DNA from: Brachybacterium faecium DSM 4810 | Lineage (GTDB): Bacteria; Actinomycetota; Actinomycetes; Actinomycetales; Dermabacteraceae | DNA: 64,000 bases | Assembly: GCA_000023405.1 (NCBI GenBank) | Contig: CP001643.1 | Coordinates: forward strand, 1,116,001 to 1,180,000 | Direction: 5' to 3' | Shown: one piece after another, positions 33,706 to 44,149 of the stretch | How positions within the stretch are numbered: position 1 is the stretch's first letter | Layout of the letters: the number at the start of each line of letters is the position of its first letter | Notes under the pieces: generated by a model | What the model saw: the letters and a program-made list of their open reading frames with translations, nothing else | Databases searched by the model: none | Told to the model about the DNA's origin: nothing | Position numbers and translations under genes: made by a program

Positions 33706-34299
33706 ATGAACAGATCGACGGTATCCGCCGCCGCGGAGGGCGGAGAGCAGAGCGGGGCGCGCCTGTACCTCCTGCAGGGAGCGCCCGCGGTGGGCAAGCT
33801 GACCCTCGCCCGCGAGCTCGAGGCCCGCACCGGCGCGATAGTCGTGGACAACCATCTGGTGAACAACGCCGTGTTCGTCCCGCTGGGGATGGGACGGGAC
33901 GCCGAGGTGACCCTCGAGCAGACCGATGCGCTGCGCGCCCGCGTGCTCGACGTCGTCCTCGAGGCGACTCTCGCCGCGCCGGCCGCGCTGAGCCACGTGT
34001 TCACGAACTGGCTGCCCGATGATCCTGCGAACGCGGCGCACGTGGAGCGCCTGCGCGAACTGGCCCGCCGCCGCGGCGCCCGGTTCGTGCCGGTGTGGAT
34101 GAGCGCCTCCGCCGAGGCGCTGACCGCGCGGGTCGCCTCCCCGGGCCGTGCCGAGCGCTCCAAGCTCGTCGACCCGGCGGTGCTGCGCGAGCTGCTGACG
34201 CGCCCCGAGCTCCCGCCCCCGGCGGACGCGCTGACCCTCGAGCTGAGCGAGACGACTCCCGCCCAGGCCGCGCAGCAGCTCCTCGCCGCGCTCGCCTGA
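33706..34299 (+). CDS. P-loop NTPase, kinase-like
   Basis: A 197-residue soluble protein with Walker A GAPAVGKLT near 26-34, an early DNHLVNNAVF stretch, FTNWLPDDP, and a lid-like Arg-rich helix (SPGRAERSKLVDP). This arrangement recalls shikimate/gluconate-kinase-like or antibiotic-kinase-like AAA_33 proteins, but I cannot assign a substrate. Convergent with the GH15-like gene, only 11 bp apart. Confidence 0.7.
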   Translation: MNRSTVSAAAEGGEQSGARLYLLQGAPAVGKLTLARELEARTGAIVVDNHLVNNAVFVPLGMGRDAEVTLEQTDALRARVLDVVLEATLAAPAALSHVFTNWLPDDPANAAHVERLRELARRRGARFVPVWMSASAEALTARVASPGRAERSKLVDPAVLRELLTRPELPPPADALTLELSETTPAQAAQQLLAALA

Positions 34300-34310
34300 G
34301 CCCGCCCCGG

Positions 34311-35732
34311 TCAGCCCCGGGCGAGCACGTCCAGCGACAGCAGCACGTTCGCCGCCGTCCAGGCGAGCGGCGCCACCTCCGCCGGCCGGCCGTCGAACAG
34401 CACCTTCTCGGGCAGGGACCCGGCCTCGGTGCGGTGCTCGGCGAGCCAGGTGAGGATCTCGAGCGCCGCGGTGCGCTCCCCGGCCCGCGCCAGCGCGAGA
34501 CCGAGCAGGCTCGTCGACGGGGTCCAGCTCACGCCGTCCTCCCGCCACGACGCGCCGGGCGCGATGCCGCCGCCGGGCCGGGCGAGCTCCTCGCGCAGGG
34601 AGAGCAGCTGCGCGGGGGCGGCCACGTCGTGGACCCCGGTGGCGTCCAGCAGCGCGAGCGCGGAATCGGCGCCGCCGCCGCTCCGGTAGCGCTGGAACCC
34701 GGTGGTGCCGAACGTCCCCTCGCACAGCGCGGTGAAGGAGCGCGCCGCCTGCTGCGCCGTGCGGCGTGCTGCGGAGGTCGGCGCGACCCGCGCCCCGGCC
34801 TGCAGCCCGGTGAGGGTCGCGGCCATGGTGCCGAGCGTCACCGACTCCTCATGCACCTCCCAGTAGTCGGGGGAGACCGGCGGCAGGCCGGTGCCGCCCG
34901 AGGTGCACCGGTGCAGGGTGCCCAGCGATCTCGTGATCAGCGGTGCGAGCCGCTCCAGGGCGCGGTCGCGGCCCTCCTCGCCCTCGGGCGGGACCGCCTC
35001 CGAGGCGGCCCACAGCAGCAGCCCGGCGCCGTCGAACTGCCGGGGCCGACGGTCCGGGGCCCGCCCGGTCGCCGGATCGTATCGGGCCTCGAACCAGCCG
35101 TCCCGGGCCTGCAGCGATCCCAGGTGCTCGAGCACGGACAGGGCCGTGTCACGATGCCCGATCCGCGCCAGCGCCGCGGCGCAGAACGCGGCGTCGCGCG
35201 GCCACATGTAGCGCCAGGAGCTGCTCCACCCCGCCACCGGGGCGGGGAGCTCGTCGGTGAGCACCCACAGGTCCCACAGCGCGGAGCCGGCCAGGTCGAG
35301 CAGCGCCGGGAGATCGCCGAGGCTCTCGCGGAGCATCCCCTGCCACTCCGCGGTGCCCTGCAGGAACTCCTCGGCACGCGCGCGTGCGGGGGAGGAGGGT
35401 GCCAGCTCGCTGCCGAAGCGGGTGCCCGGATCGAGCGGGAGCTGCGGGGAGCGGCCCCCGACCAGGGCACGCTGCTCGGCGCTGTCGTAGGCGACGGTCG
35501 CGGACCACAGCGGGATCACGGAGCGGGGATCCGTGGCGCGGCGGCCCGGACGGGTGCCGGTCCCGGTGCCGGCGCCCACCGCGCCGAGGGCTCCCAGGCC
35601 GACGACGGCACCCAGCGCGCCCGCCCCGCCCAGCAGCCGGCGGCGCGTGGTGGGGGCCGGGGCCCGCTGCTCGCCCCCCGGCCCCGCCTGCCCGCTGCCG
35701 GTGCCCGGCACGCGCTGTCTCCGCCTGTCCAT
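34311..35732 (-). CDS. Secreted GH15-like (alpha/alpha)6 glycosidase
   Basis: A 473-residue protein with a Tat-type signal at 29-55 ([18 protein letters not shown]), then a helical barrel of glucoamylase type. [20 protein letters not shown] is the typical substrate-loop and acid motif, followed by [35 protein letters not shown] and WTAANVLL. Probably acts on alpha-glucans or trehalose-like sugars outside the membrane. The exact enzyme is uncertain because key Glu residues are not verified. TACCGT (35739-35744, minus) lies 6 nt upstream, again a leaderless start. Inserted relative to the core gene order. Confidence 0.78.
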   Translation of the reverse strand: MDRRRQRVPGTGSGQAGPGGEQRAPAPTTRRRLLGGAGALGAVVGLGALGAVGAGTGTGTRPGRRATDPRSVIPLWSATVAYDSAEQRALVGGRSPQLPLDPGTRFGSELAPSSPARARAEEFLQGTAEWQGMLRESLGDLPALLDLAGSALWDLWVLTDELPAPVAGWSSSWRYMWPRDAAFCAAALARIGHRDTALSVLEHLGSLQARDGWFEARYDPATGRAPDRRPRQFDGAGLLLWAASEAVPPEGEEGRDRALERLAPLITRSLGTLHRCTSGGTGLPPVSPDYWEVHEESVTLGTMAATLTGLQAGARVAPTSAARRTAQQAARSFTALCEGTFGTTGFQRYRSGGGADSALALLDATGVHDVAAPAQLLSLREELARPGGGIAPGASWREDGVSWTPSTSLLGLALARAGERTAALEILTWLAEHRTEAGSLPEKVLFDGRPAEVAPLAWTAANVLLSLDVLARG

Positions 35733-35738
35733 CGCTCC

Positions 35739-35744
35739 ACGGTA
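35739..35744 (-). promoter_or_regulatory. GH15-like gene -10 box, leaderless start
   Basis: TACCGT on the minus strand, 6 nt before ATG 35732. Confidence 0.45.
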
Positions 35745-35784
35745 CCGACGCCCGGAGCCGGACCGCTGTGAGGTCCGTGACCAG

Positions 35785-35790
35785 TACGAT
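35785..35790 (+). promoter_or_regulatory. Likely proS -10 box
   Basis: TACGAT about 58 nt before the proS ATG. The leader includes a GAAAGG ribosome site. Confidence 0.45.
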
Positions 35791-35848
35791 GGGTCGGCGT
35801 GCGCCGACGGCGGCGCACCCTGTCCTGCCCTGTGTGAAAGGCCGCCCC

Positions 35849-37633
35849 ATGATCCGTCTGTCCTCGTCGTTCATCCGCACGCTGCGGGAGGACCCGGCCG
35901 ACGCCGAGGTCGCCAGCCATAAGCTGCTGGTGCGCGCCGGGTACATCCGCCGCAGCGCCGCCGGGGTGTACACCTGGCTGCCGCTGGGCCTGAAGGTGCT
36001 GCGCAAGGTGGAGCAGATCGTGCGCGAGGAGCAGGACGCGATCGGCGGCCAGGAGGTGCTCTTCTCCGCGCTGCAGCCGCGCGAGCCCTATGAGGCGACC
36101 GGCCGCTGGGAGGACTACGGCCCGAACCTGTTCCGGCTGCAGGACCGCAAGCAGGACGACTACCTGCTCGCCCCCACCCACGAGGAGATGTTCACCCTGA
36201 CGGTGAAGGATCTGTTCTCCTCGTACAAGGATCTGCCCACGATGCTGTACCAGATCCAGGCCAAGTACCGCGACGAGGCGCGGCCCCGCGCCGGGCTGCT
36301 GCGCACCCGCGAGTTCCTCATGAAGGACGCCTACTCCTTCGACGTGGACGACGAGGGCCTGGACGCCTCCTACGAGAAGCAGCGCCTCGCCTACCAGCGC
36401 ACCTTCGAGCGGCTCGGGCTGCCCACGGTGATCTGTCGGGCCGATGCCGGGGCGATGGGCGGCTCGCGCTCGGAGGAGTTCCTGCACCCCACGCCGGTGG
36501 GTGAGGACACCTTCGTGGTCTCCGACGGCGGGTACGCGGCCAACGTCGAAGCGGTCACCACGCCCGCCCCGCCCGCACTGGACGAGGCCGCGATCGCCGC
36601 CCTGCCCGCGATGCACGTCGAGGACACCCCTGGGGCGTCCACGATCGCGAAGCTCACCGACTTCTCCAACCAGGCGTTCCCCGGGAAGGGCCCGACCACC
36701 GACAGCGGCGAATGGACCCGCTACGAGATGCTCAAGCACCTCGTGTACCTGCTCACCCACCCTGACGGCTCCACCGAGCCGCTGGTGATCGCGCTGCCCG
36801 GCGACCGCGAGGTCGACGCGAAGCGGCTCGAGGCGGCCGTCGCCCCGGCGATCGCCTCGCCGTTCACGGACGAGGACTTCTCCGCGCATCCCGTGCTGAA
36901 GAAGGGCTACATCGGCCCGGAGGGCCTCGGGCTCGAGGCCGAGGCCGGGATCTGCTATCTCGTGGACCCGCGCGTGGTGCCCGGCTCCTCCTGGGTGGCC
37001 GGTGCCGGCGAGAAGGACAAGCACGTCTACGACCTCGTCTACGGTCGCGACTTCACGGCCGACGGCACGATCGAGGCCGCGGAGGTGCGCGACGGCGACC
37101 CGGCCCCCGACGGCTCGGGCCCGATGCGCCTGACCCGCGGCATGGAGATGGGGCACATCTTCCAGCTGGGCCGCACCTACGCCGAGGCGCTGGGGCTGAA
37201 GGTGCTCGACGAGAACGGCAAGTCCGTGGTCGTGACGATGGGCTCCTACGGCATCGGCGTCACCCGCGCGATCGCTGCGGTCGCCGAGCTCTGCCACGAC
37301 GAGAAGGGGCTGTGCTGGCCGCGGCAGCTCGCCCCCGCCGACGTGCACATCGTCGCCACCGGCAAGGATCCGGCGATCTTCGCCGAGGCGGAGCGGATCG
37401 CCGGCGCGCTCGAGGCGCGCGGCCTCGAGGTGCTCTACGACGACCGTCCCAAGGTCTCCCCGGGCGTGAAGTTCAAGGACTCGGAGCTGCTGGGCGTTCC
37501 CACCTCGGTCGTGGTCGGCAGGGGCCTGGCCACCGGTGTGGTGGAGGTGCGGGACCGGGCCGGCGGCGAGATCCGCGAGGTCTCCCCGGAGGAGGTCGTC
37601 GACGCGGTCACCGCGGAGGTCCGCGGCGCCTGA
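35849..37633 (+). CDS. proS: Prolyl-tRNA synthetase (bacterial type)
   Basis: A 594-residue class II synthetase. Motif 1 region ([20 protein letters not shown]), motif 2 ([25 protein letters not shown] in part), an editing INS domain about residues 225-390 (VGPEGLG-type [19 protein letters not shown]), motif 3 ([14 protein letters not shown]), and an anticodon-binding C-terminal domain. Length and the INS domain mark it as the bacterial form. Convergent with the DUF4439 lipoprotein gene, 13 bp apart. Confidence 0.96.
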   Translation: MIRLSSSFIRTLREDPADAEVASHKLLVRAGYIRRSAAGVYTWLPLGLKVLRKVEQIVREEQDAIGGQEVLFSALQPREPYEATGRWEDYGPNLFRLQDRKQDDYLLAPTHEEMFTLTVKDLFSSYKDLPTMLYQIQAKYRDEARPRAGLLRTREFLMKDAYSFDVDDEGLDASYEKQRLAYQRTFERLGLPTVICRADAGAMGGSRSEEFLHPTPVGEDTFVVSDGGYAANVEAVTTPAPPALDEAAIAALPAMHVEDTPGASTIAKLTDFSNQAFPGKGPTTDSGEWTRYEMLKHLVYLLTHPDGSTEPLVIALPGDREVDAKRLEAAVAPAIASPFTDEDFSAHPVLKKGYIGPEGLGLEAEAGICYLVDPRVVPGSSWVAGAGEKDKHVYDLVYGRDFTADGTIEAAEVRDGDPAPDGSGPMRLTRGMEMGHIFQLGRTYAEALGLKVLDENGKSVVVTMGSYGIGVTRAIAAVAELCHDEKGLCWPRQLAPADVHIVATGKDPAIFAEAERIAGALEARGLEVLYDDRPKVSPGVKFKDSELLGVPTSVVVGRGLATGVVEVRDRAGGEIREVSPEEVVDAVTAEVRGA

Positions 37634-37646
37634 CTGCGGCGGGGGC

Positions 37647-38729
37647 TCAGCCGGCGGTCGGCGCCTGCTCGACCTCGAGGCCGGGCAGCGGCTCCATGCG
37701 GTCGGCGAGGGCGGCCAGCTGCTCGGCCTCCTGCAGCGCGGCCGCGATCGGCAGGGATCGGCGCTCGAAGGGCGCCGCACCGACCAGGGCGATGTGGTCC
37801 AGCAGCAGGCCCTGCGCGAGCAGCCGCGGCAGCGTCTCCACCAGCTCGGCATCGTGCATATCGCCGGGCAGCGCGTACACGGCCTGGCGCGCCACGACCG
37901 GGGCACCGTCCTCCTCGGCGATCCGGCCCAGCTCCTCGGCCCGCTCGCGGTGGCGCTCGGTGAGGTCGAGATGCCGCTCGCGCGCGTCTCCCTCGGTGCG
38001 GGAGGCCAGCACCTCGCCGAGGTAGCCCGCGTACCACTCCTCCAGCTGCGCCCGCTCGAGCGTGGAGTGGTAATCGGACTCGGCCCCGATCGAGGGCGGA
38101 TCGCTGGCGGGCACCTCGCGCTGCGGGACGATCTCCTCCGCGGTCGGCGAGGCCGGGACCCCCTCGGAGACCGCCTCGCCCGCGGCGCGGTGCAGGCGCA
38201 GCGCGCTCCATGCGGTGTGGGCGGCGATGCCGCTCAATGGCCGCGCCAGCGAGCCGGAGACCTGGCGGGCCGCCGCGGCGGCGAGATCGCGCAGCTCCAC
38301 CAGGCACTCGAGGAGCGCCGGGAGATCCTCTGGTGCCTCCGGCGGCGGGGGAGAGGTCTGCTCCGCGGCCGGCTCCTCCGCGGCCTCGAGCTCCTTCTCG
38401 TACTCGGCGCCGGTCAGCAGGGCGGTGCGCTGCACGGGCAGCGCGCCCGCGAGCTCGGAGAGCGCTCCGGAGAGCGCGGGGTCCTCGTCCGGGCCGGCCA
38501 GTGCGACCAGGGCCTGCGTGCCGGCCGCTGCACGGTCGAGCACCGCGAGCAGGTCGACGCGGTAGAGATCGTCGATCCCGGGCGGCGGAGGGGTGTACTG
38601 CTCCGGGCGGCCCAGCGCGATCGGTCCACAGCTCGCGAGCGGCAGCACTGCCAGGGCGCCGGCGGCGCCCAGCAGGGCACGGCGGGTGACCGGCACGGCG
38701 GTGCGGGAGGGACGAGCGGGAGGGATCAC
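37647..38729 (-). CDS. DUF4439 ferritin-like lipoprotein
   Basis: A 360-residue protein with a lipoprotein signal (TRRALLGAAGALAVLPLAS, Cys 34). The C-terminal 150 residues are a helical bundle (ESDYHSTLERAQLEEWYAGYL, HLDLTERHRERAEELGRIAEEDG) of the DUF4439 ferritin-like type. A DUF4439 gene lies between proS and rimP in mycobacteria too. Metal binding is not shown. GTG 38729 is chosen: GAGAAT (38736-38741, minus) is 6 nt upstream, fitting a leaderless start, and a 46-codon upstream extension would bury the signal peptide. Confidence 0.8.
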   Translation of the reverse strand: MIPPARPSRTAVPVTRRALLGAAGALAVLPLASCGPIALGRPEQYTPPPPGIDDLYRVDLLAVLDRAAAGTQALVALAGPDEDPALSGALSELAGALPVQRTALLTGAEYEKELEAAEEPAAEQTSPPPPEAPEDLPALLECLVELRDLAAAAARQVSGSLARPLSGIAAHTAWSALRLHRAAGEAVSEGVPASPTAEEIVPQREVPASDPPSIGAESDYHSTLERAQLEEWYAGYLGEVLASRTEGDARERHLDLTERHRERAEELGRIAEEDGAPVVARQAVYALPGDMHDAELVETLPRLLAQGLLLDHIALVGAAPFERRSLPIAAALQEAEQLAALADRMEPLPGLEVEQAPTAG

Positions 38730-38735
38730 AGGAGG

Positions 38736-38741
38736 ATTCTC
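38736..38741 (-). promoter_or_regulatory. DUF4439 gene -10 box, leaderless GTG
   Basis: GAGAAT on the minus strand, 6 nt before GTG 38729. Confidence 0.4.
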
Positions 38742-38857
38742 GCATCGGGGGCCCTGGTGGAGGCACGGGCCCGGCGCGCCCACTATCCTGGGGGGACCGC
38801 TCCGAGGATCGCCCCGGAGCATCACAGACACCCATAGCGGCAGGAGGCGAGCGGGCC

Positions 38858-39520
38858 ATGAGCGCACTCGAGGACCAGACCATCCTGCGGGAGACCGCCA
38901 CGGAGGTGCTGGCCTCCCACGGGCTCGTGCTCGAGGAGGTCGAGATCCGGCGCGGCGGCGGCACGCCGCAGGTGCGGCTCATCGTCGACCTGCCCGAGGA
39001 TCAGCTGGGCAGCGCCGATCTCGACACCGTCGCCGAGGCCTCCCGGGCACTGTCCGAGGCGGTCGACGCCGATGACGCGGTGCTGGGCAGCGCACCCGTC
39101 CTGCTCGAGGTCACCACCCCCGGCGTCGACCGCGAGCTCACCGCCCCGCGGCACTTCCGCCGCGCGCGCGGCCGGCTGCTGAGCCTCACCACCGAGGAGG
39201 GCACCACGCTGCGTGCCCGGCTCCTCGCCGTCGACGGGGAGGAGCTGGCGCTGCGCCAGGAGCCCGGCCGGGACGACCGGGGGCGGCCGCTGAAGCTGCC
39301 CGCCGGCACCACCGAGCGCCTGCGGCTGCCGCTCGCGGAGGTCGCCCGGGCCCGGGTCGAGGTCGAGTTCGACCCGCCCGCGGATCTCGAGGAGCTCCTC
39401 GCCGAGATCACCGGCGCGGACGCCGCCCCGGCGTCCCGCGCCGCCACCGACCCGGGCCCCGGCGACTCGCCAGGCCCCACCGCGGCCACGGATCATCCCG
39501 CCGCAACGAAGGAGAGCTGA
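38858..39520 (+). CDS. rimP: Ribosome maturation factor RimP
   Basis: Needed for early 30S assembly. 220 residues: the N-terminal domain ([51 protein letters not shown]) and the SH3-like C-terminal domain ([14 protein letters not shown]), then about 45 acidic and Pro/Ala-rich residues. AGGAGGCGAG lies upstream of the ATG. A TATCCT box about 75 nt upstream may be the promoter of the rimP-nusA unit. Confidence 0.94.
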   Translation: MSALEDQTILRETATEVLASHGLVLEEVEIRRGGGTPQVRLIVDLPEDQLGSADLDTVAEASRALSEAVDADDAVLGSAPVLLEVTTPGVDRELTAPRHFRRARGRLLSLTTEEGTTLRARLLAVDGEELALRQEPGRDDRGRPLKLPAGTTERLRLPLAEVARARVEVEFDPPADLEELLAEITGADAAPASRAATDPGPGDSPGPTAATDHPAATKES

Positions 39521-39521
39521 G

Positions 39522-40508
39522 ATGGACATCGACATGGGTGCCCTCCGGGCCCTCGAGCGGGAGCGCGACATCCGCCTGCCCGTCCTGCTGGACGCGATCC
39601 GCTCGGCGCTGCATGCCGCGTACCTGCACACCGATCACCCGGTCCGCGACTCGGAGGTGCTCATCGACGAGAGCACCGGCGAGGTGGCGGTCATCGCGCG
39701 AGAGCGGGACGCCGACGGCGTCGTGGTCGAGGAGTGGGACGACACCCCGGAGAACTTCGGCCGCGTCGCCGCCTCCACCGCCCGCCAGGTGATCTTCCAG
39801 CGCATCCGCGACCTGGAGGACGAGGCGGTGCTCGGCGAGTACGCCGACCGGGCGGACGACATCGTCTCCGGCATCATCCAGCAGGGCCGCGATCCGCGGA
39901 TGGTGCTGGTCGACCTCGGTGAGGTCGAGGCCGTGCTGCCCCCGCACGAGCGGGTGCCCGGGGAGGACTACTCCCACGGGCGCCGGCTGCGGGCCTACGT
40001 CACCGAGGCGCGCCGCGGGCCGAAGGGCCCCCAGATCACGCTCTCCCGCTCGCATCCGAACCTCGTGCGCCGGCTGTTCGATCTCGAGGTGCCCGAGGTC
40101 GCCGACGGCACCGTCGAGATCACGGGGCTGGCCCGCGAGGCCGGCCACCGCACGAAGATGTCCGTGCGGGCCACCGTCCCCGGCGTCAACGCCAAGGGCT
40201 CGTGCATCGGCCCGATGGGCGCCCGCGTGCGCTCGGTGATGAACGAGCTGGGCGGCGAGAAGATCGACATCGTCGACTTCGACGAGGATCCGGCGACCTA
40301 CGTCGCCAACGCGCTCTCGCCCTCCAAGGTCAGCAGCGTGACGGTGATCGACGAGGTCGGCCGCGCGGTGCGGGCCGTGGTCCCCGAGACCCAGCTCTCC
40401 CTGGCGATCGGCAAGGACGGCCAGAACGCCCGCCTCGCCGCCAAGCTCACCGGCTGGAAGATCGACATCCGGCCCGACAGCGCCCCGGATCCCGCCCCCG
40501 CCGACTGA
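39522..40508 (+). CDS. nusA: Transcription termination/antitermination factor NusA
   Basis: Binds RNA polymerase and nascent RNA, controlling pausing, termination and rRNA antitermination. 328 residues: the N-terminal domain ([15 protein letters not shown]), the S1 domain (about 130-195), then two KH domains ([25 protein letters not shown] in part; [19 protein letters not shown]). It lacks the C-terminal acidic repeats of E. coli, as usual in Gram-positives. Starts 1 nt after the rimP stop. Confidence 0.96.
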   Translation: MDIDMGALRALERERDIRLPVLLDAIRSALHAAYLHTDHPVRDSEVLIDESTGEVAVIARERDADGVVVEEWDDTPENFGRVAASTARQVIFQRIRDLEDEAVLGEYADRADDIVSGIIQQGRDPRMVLVDLGEVEAVLPPHERVPGEDYSHGRRLRAYVTEARRGPKGPQITLSRSHPNLVRRLFDLEVPEVADGTVEITGLAREAGHRTKMSVRATVPGVNAKGSCIGPMGARVRSVMNELGGEKIDIVDFDEDPATYVANALSPSKVSSVTVIDEVGRAVRAVVPETQLSLAIGKDGQNARLAAKLTGWKIDIRPDSAPDPAPAD

Positions 40509-40555
40509 GGTGTGTCCCACGCCTCCCCGCTGAGGTCGACCCCGAGCCGGTCCGC

Positions 40556-40561
40556 TACACT
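40556..40561 (+). promoter_or_regulatory. Likely ylxR-infB -10 box
   Basis: TACACT about 90 nt before ylxR, inside the 140-nt spacer after nusA. The spacer shows no clear terminator. Confidence 0.4.
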
Positions 40562-40648
40562 GGGGAGGCTGTTCGCCGAGTGGTGGCACGCGTCGTCCGT
40601 CGACCGTGCCCCCGCCCGTGCGGAGAAGCTCGGATCGGAGGTGGAGGA

Positions 40649-40954
40649 ATGGTCACCCGCTCCTCCGCTCACCGACCTGAGCGCACGTGCGTCGGCTGCC
40701 GTCAGGTGGCCCCGCGCGACCAGCTGGTGCGTCTGGTCCGGGAGTCCGCTCCCGGAGGATCCGCCCCCCGCGTCCGCGTCGATCCCTCGGGATCGGCTCC
40801 CGGCCGCGGAGCGTGGCTCCATCCGGACACGTCATGTCTCGAGCTCGCCCTCCGGCGAGGCGGTTTCCCCCGGTCCTTCCGCGGACCGGTCGACACCGGG
40901 CCGTTGGCCCAGACCCTCGAGGATCCCGATTTCACCCGAACGTGGAACAGGTAG
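40649..40954 (+). CDS. YlxR (DUF448) family nucleic-acid-binding protein
   Basis: A 101-residue protein with the family signature RTCVGCRQVAPRDQLVRLVR and PGRGAWLHPDTSCLELAL. YlxR homologues lie between nusA and infB, bind RNA or DNA, and affect expression of many genes in Bacillus; the basic groove is typical. The ATG at 40649 is 7 nt from GGAGG (40637-40641). The tail ends TRTWNR just before the mini-ORF cluster of infB. Confidence 0.88.
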   Translation: MVTRSSAHRPERTCVGCRQVAPRDQLVRLVRESAPGGSAPRVRVDPSGSAPGRGAWLHPDTSCLELALRRGGFPRSFRGPVDTGPLAQTLEDPDFTRTWNR

Positions 40955-40961
40955 AAGAACC

Positions 40962-41007
40962 ATGGACATCCGATGAGTACTCACCCATGAGCACCTTCAG
41001 GAATTAG
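40962..41007 (+). promoter_or_regulatory. Three tandem overlapping mini-ORFs upstream of infB
   Basis: Three tiny ORFs chain together by ATGA overlaps: MDIR (40962-40976), MSTHP (40973-40990) and MSTFRN (40987-41007). AGGTAGAAG precedes the first. They lie between ylxR and infB. I infer translational regulation, such as ribosome re-initiation or stalling, rather than functional peptides. Confidence 0.5.
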
Positions 41008-41008
41008 T

Positions 41009-41035
41009 GGTCCGAGCCCTCTTGTCGGCCGGACC
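41009..41035 (+). promoter_or_regulatory. Hairpin just upstream of the infB ribosome site
   Basis: GGTCCG (41009-41014) pairs with CGGACC (41030-41035), beginning 2 nt after the last mini-ORF stop and ending 6 nt before AGGAG (41041-41045). It may mask or expose the infB start. Confidence 0.4.
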
Positions 41036-41049
41036 GAGACAGGAGAAAT

Positions 41050-43923
41050 GTGGCTAAGGTCCGCGTCCACGAGCTCGCCAAGGAGCTCGGACACCCGAGC
41101 AAGGTCGTTCTGCAGAAGCTGCAGGACATGGGCGAATTCGTTCGCTCCGCCTCCTCGACCATCGAGGCTCCGGTAGCCCGCCGTCTGCGTCAGGAGCTCC
41201 CCACCGTCAGCGGTGACGAGGCTCCCGCGAAGAAGAGCGGCTCCGGCTCGTCCTCCATCGGCGCTCCCAAGCCCGGTGGCACCCCCAAGCCCGGTGCGAA
41301 GCCCGCTGCGAAGCAGCCCGAGGCTCCCGCCCCGTCGGCCCCCGCCGCCCCGAAGCCGGGCGCCGAGACGCCGGATGCCGAAAAGCCGGATGCCGAAAAG
41401 CCGGCTCCCGCGCCGAAGCCGGGTGCCGAGAAGCCGGCCCCCGCACCGAAGCCCGGCGCCGAGAAGCCCGCGCCGGCTCCGAAGCCGGGAGCTCCGGCGC
41501 CCACCCCGAAGCCGGGTGCCGAGAAGCCGATCCCCACCCCGAAGCCCGGCGGAGAGCGTCCCGCGCCGCGTCCGGGGGGTGCCCGTCCGGGCAACAACCC
41601 CTTCGCCAGCTCGCAGGGCATGCCCCGTCCCGGCCGCAAGCCGGGCCAGGGCGGTCCCCGCCCGGGCGGTCCCCGTCCCGGGAACAACCCCTTCGCCAGC
41701 TCGCAGGGCATGCCCCGCCCCGGTCAGCGCCCGTCGCGTCCCGGCGGCACCGAGCAGGCCGCCGGCCGTCCCGCCCGCGAGGGCGGCGCGCCCCGTCCCG
41801 GTGGTGCACCGCGTCCGGGCGGTCGCCCGGGCATGCCCACCCCGGGCATCATGCGTCAGCACTCCAGCGGCGGCCTCGCCGACGCCAACAAGGGCGGCGG
41901 CGGCCGCGGTCGTGGCGGACGCCCCGGCCCGGGCGGTCGTCCCGGCGGTCCGATCGGCGGCGGCGGTCCCCGCGGCCGCGGTGGTCGCGGCAGCACCCAG
42001 GGCGCCTTCGGGCGCGGCGGCAAGCCCGCCCGCTCGCGCAAGTCGAAGCGTGCGAAGCGCCAGGAGTTCGAACAGCAGCAGGCTCCCGCGCCGGGCGGCG
42101 TCTCGATCCCGCGCGGCAACGGCCAGACGATCCGTCTGCGCCGCGGCGCCTCGCTGTCCGATTTCGCCGATCGCATCGACGTCAACCCCGCATCGCTGAT
42201 CACGGTCCTCTTCGCCATGGGCGAGATGGCCACCGCGACCCAGTCGCTGGACGAGGTCACCTTCGGCCTGCTCGGCGAGGAGCTCGGCTACAAGATCGAG
42301 ATCGTCTCCCCGGAGGACGAGGAGCGCGAGCTGCTCGAGCAGTTCGACATCGACCTCGATGCCGAGCTCGCCGACGAGGACGACGAGGACCGTCGCCCGC
42401 GCCCGCCGGTCGTCACCGTCATGGGCCACGTCGACCACGGCAAGACCCGCCTGCTGGACACGATCCGCAAGGCGAAGGTCGGTGCGGGCGAGGCCGGTGG
42501 CATCACCCAGCACATCGGCGCCTACCAGGTCGCGGTCGAGCACGAGGAGGAAGAGCGCGCGCTCACCTTCATCGACACCCCGGGCCACGAGGCGTTCACC
42601 GCCATGCGTGCCCGTGGTGCGGACGTCACCGACATCGCGATCCTCGTGGTCGCCGCGGACGACGGCGTGATGCCCCAGACCATCGAGGCGCTCAACCACG
42701 CCCAGGCGGCCGAGGTCCCGATCGTGGTCGCGGTCAACAAGATCGACAAGCCGGAGGCCAATCCGGAGAAGATCCGCCAGCAGCTGACCGAGTACAACCT
42801 GATCGCCGAGGAGTACGGCGGCGAGACGATGTTCGTCGACGTCTCCGCGCGGGAGAACCTCAACATCGATGCGCTGCTGGAGGCGGTCCTGCTGACCGCG
42901 GACGCCGCGCTCGAGCTGGCGGCGAACCCGGACAAGGACGCGCGCGGCGTGTCGATCGAGGCGAACCTCGACAAGGGCCGCGGCCCGGTCGCCACGGTGC
43001 TGGTCCAGCAGGGCACCCTGCGGGTCGGCGACGCGATCGTCTGCGGCAGCGGCCACGGCCGAGTGCGCGCCATGCTCGACGAGAACGGCGAGAACGTCAC
43101 CGAGGCGGGTCCGTCCCGTCCGGTCCAGGTGCTGGGCCTGACCTCGGTGCCCGGAGCCGGTGACTCCTTCCTGGTCGCCCAGGACGAGCGCACCGCGCGC
43201 CAGATCGCCGAGAAGCGGGAGGCCGCCAAGCGCGCCGCCTCGCTGTCGAAGGTCCGCAAGCGCATCAGCCTCGAGGACATCAACAAGCACATGGCCGATG
43301 GCAAGGTCGAGACCCTCAACCTCATCCTCAAGGGCGACGCCGCCGGTGCGGTGGAAGCCCTGGAGGAGTCGCTGCTGGGCATCGACGTCGGCGAGGGCGT
43401 GGATCTGCGCATCATCGACCGCGGCGTCGGCGCGATCACGATGAACAACATCAACCTCGCGGTGGCGTCCAACGCCGTCATCATCGGCTACAACGTGCGG
43501 GCCGAGGGCCTGAACGCGGACTACGCCGATCGCGAGGGCGTGGAGATCAAGTACTACTCGGTCATCTACAACGCGATCGACGAGGTCGAGCAGGCGCTCA
43601 AGGGCATGCTCAAGCCGGAGTACGAGGAGGTCGAGCTCGGCTCGGCGGAGATCCGCGAGATCTTCCGCTCCTCCAAGTTCGGCAACATCGCCGGCTCCAT
43701 CGTGCGCAGCGGCATCATCAAGCGCGGCACGAAGGCACGCATCACCCGCCGGGGAGCGGTCATCGCGGAGAACATCGAGATCTCCGGGCTGCGCCGCTTC
43801 AAGGACGATGTCACCGAGGTCCGCGAGGGCTACGAGTGCGGCATCAACCTGGGCTCGCACAACGACCTGCAGCTCGAGGACCTCATCACCACCTACGAGA
43901 TGCAGGAGAAGCCCCGCAGCTGA
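41050..43923 (+). CDS. infB: Translation initiation factor IF-2
   Basis: The GTPase that places initiator tRNA on the ribosome. 957 residues. An IF2_N domain at 1-45 ([21 protein letters not shown]) is followed by about 290 residues of low-complexity Pro/Lys/Gly. That part contains repeats of [11 protein letters not shown] and two copies of [14 protein letters not shown], then a Gly/Arg-rich stretch. A second IF2_N lies near 360-420; the G domain has GHVDHGKT at 459-466, DTPGHEAF and NKIDKP, then domains II to IV. Start GTG with AGGAG 4 nt upstream. Terminated by the hairpin at 43931-43962. Confidence 0.97.
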   Translation: MAKVRVHELAKELGHPSKVVLQKLQDMGEFVRSASSTIEAPVARRLRQELPTVSGDEAPAKKSGSGSSSIGAPKPGGTPKPGAKPAAKQPEAPAPSAPAAPKPGAETPDAEKPDAEKPAPAPKPGAEKPAPAPKPGAEKPAPAPKPGAPAPTPKPGAEKPIPTPKPGGERPAPRPGGARPGNNPFASSQGMPRPGRKPGQGGPRPGGPRPGNNPFASSQGMPRPGQRPSRPGGTEQAAGRPAREGGAPRPGGAPRPGGRPGMPTPGIMRQHSSGGLADANKGGGGRGRGGRPGPGGRPGGPIGGGGPRGRGGRGSTQGAFGRGGKPARSRKSKRAKRQEFEQQQAPAPGGVSIPRGNGQTIRLRRGASLSDFADRIDVNPASLITVLFAMGEMATATQSLDEVTFGLLGEELGYKIEIVSPEDEERELLEQFDIDLDAELADEDDEDRRPRPPVVTVMGHVDHGKTRLLDTIRKAKVGAGEAGGITQHIGAYQVAVEHEEEERALTFIDTPGHEAFTAMRARGADVTDIAILVVAADDGVMPQTIEALNHAQAAEVPIVVAVNKIDKPEANPEKIRQQLTEYNLIAEEYGGETMFVDVSARENLNIDALLEAVLLTADAALELAANPDKDARGVSIEANLDKGRGPVATVLVQQGTLRVGDAIVCGSGHGRVRAMLDENGENVTEAGPSRPVQVLGLTSVPGAGDSFLVAQDERTARQIAEKREAAKRAASLSKVRKRISLEDINKHMADGKVETLNLILKGDAAGAVEALEESLLGIDVGEGVDLRIIDRGVGAITMNNINLAVASNAVIIGYNVRAEGLNADYADREGVEIKYYSVIYNAIDEVEQALKGMLKPEYEEVELGSAEIREIFRSSKFGNIAGSIVRSGIIKRGTKARITRRGAVIAENIEISGLRRFKDDVTEVREGYECGINLGSHNDLQLEDLITTYEMQEKPRS

Positions 43924-43930
43924 TCCTGGA

Positions 43931-43962
43931 GCGGCCGGGCATCCCACGGGATGCCCGGCCGC
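43931..43962 (+). terminator. Terminator hairpin downstream of infB
   Basis: 14-bp perfect arms (GCGGCCGGGCATCC, 43931-43944, with 43949-43962) around a CACG loop, 7 nt after the infB stop. Confidence 0.7.
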
Positions 43963-44149
43963 ACCGCGGGGGAGGGCCGCCGGCCTGCAGTCGGCGCCGC
44001 GCCGACACCGCTCCTGCGGCCCCATCCGCTGCCGGACGTGCAGCGCCGCGGCGCAGAGCGGGAGACGATCCCGCGCCGCCCGGGAACGACCAGCGAGCAG
44101 CCGACCGCGCTGCTCGTCACCCCGCCGCCGATCAGGAGAACGACACCCC

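Noticed and set aside
41400-41560. Short direct repeats resembling a CRISPR or tandem array
   Set aside because: They encode in-frame Pro/Lys/Ala repeats of IF2 and have no unique spacers.
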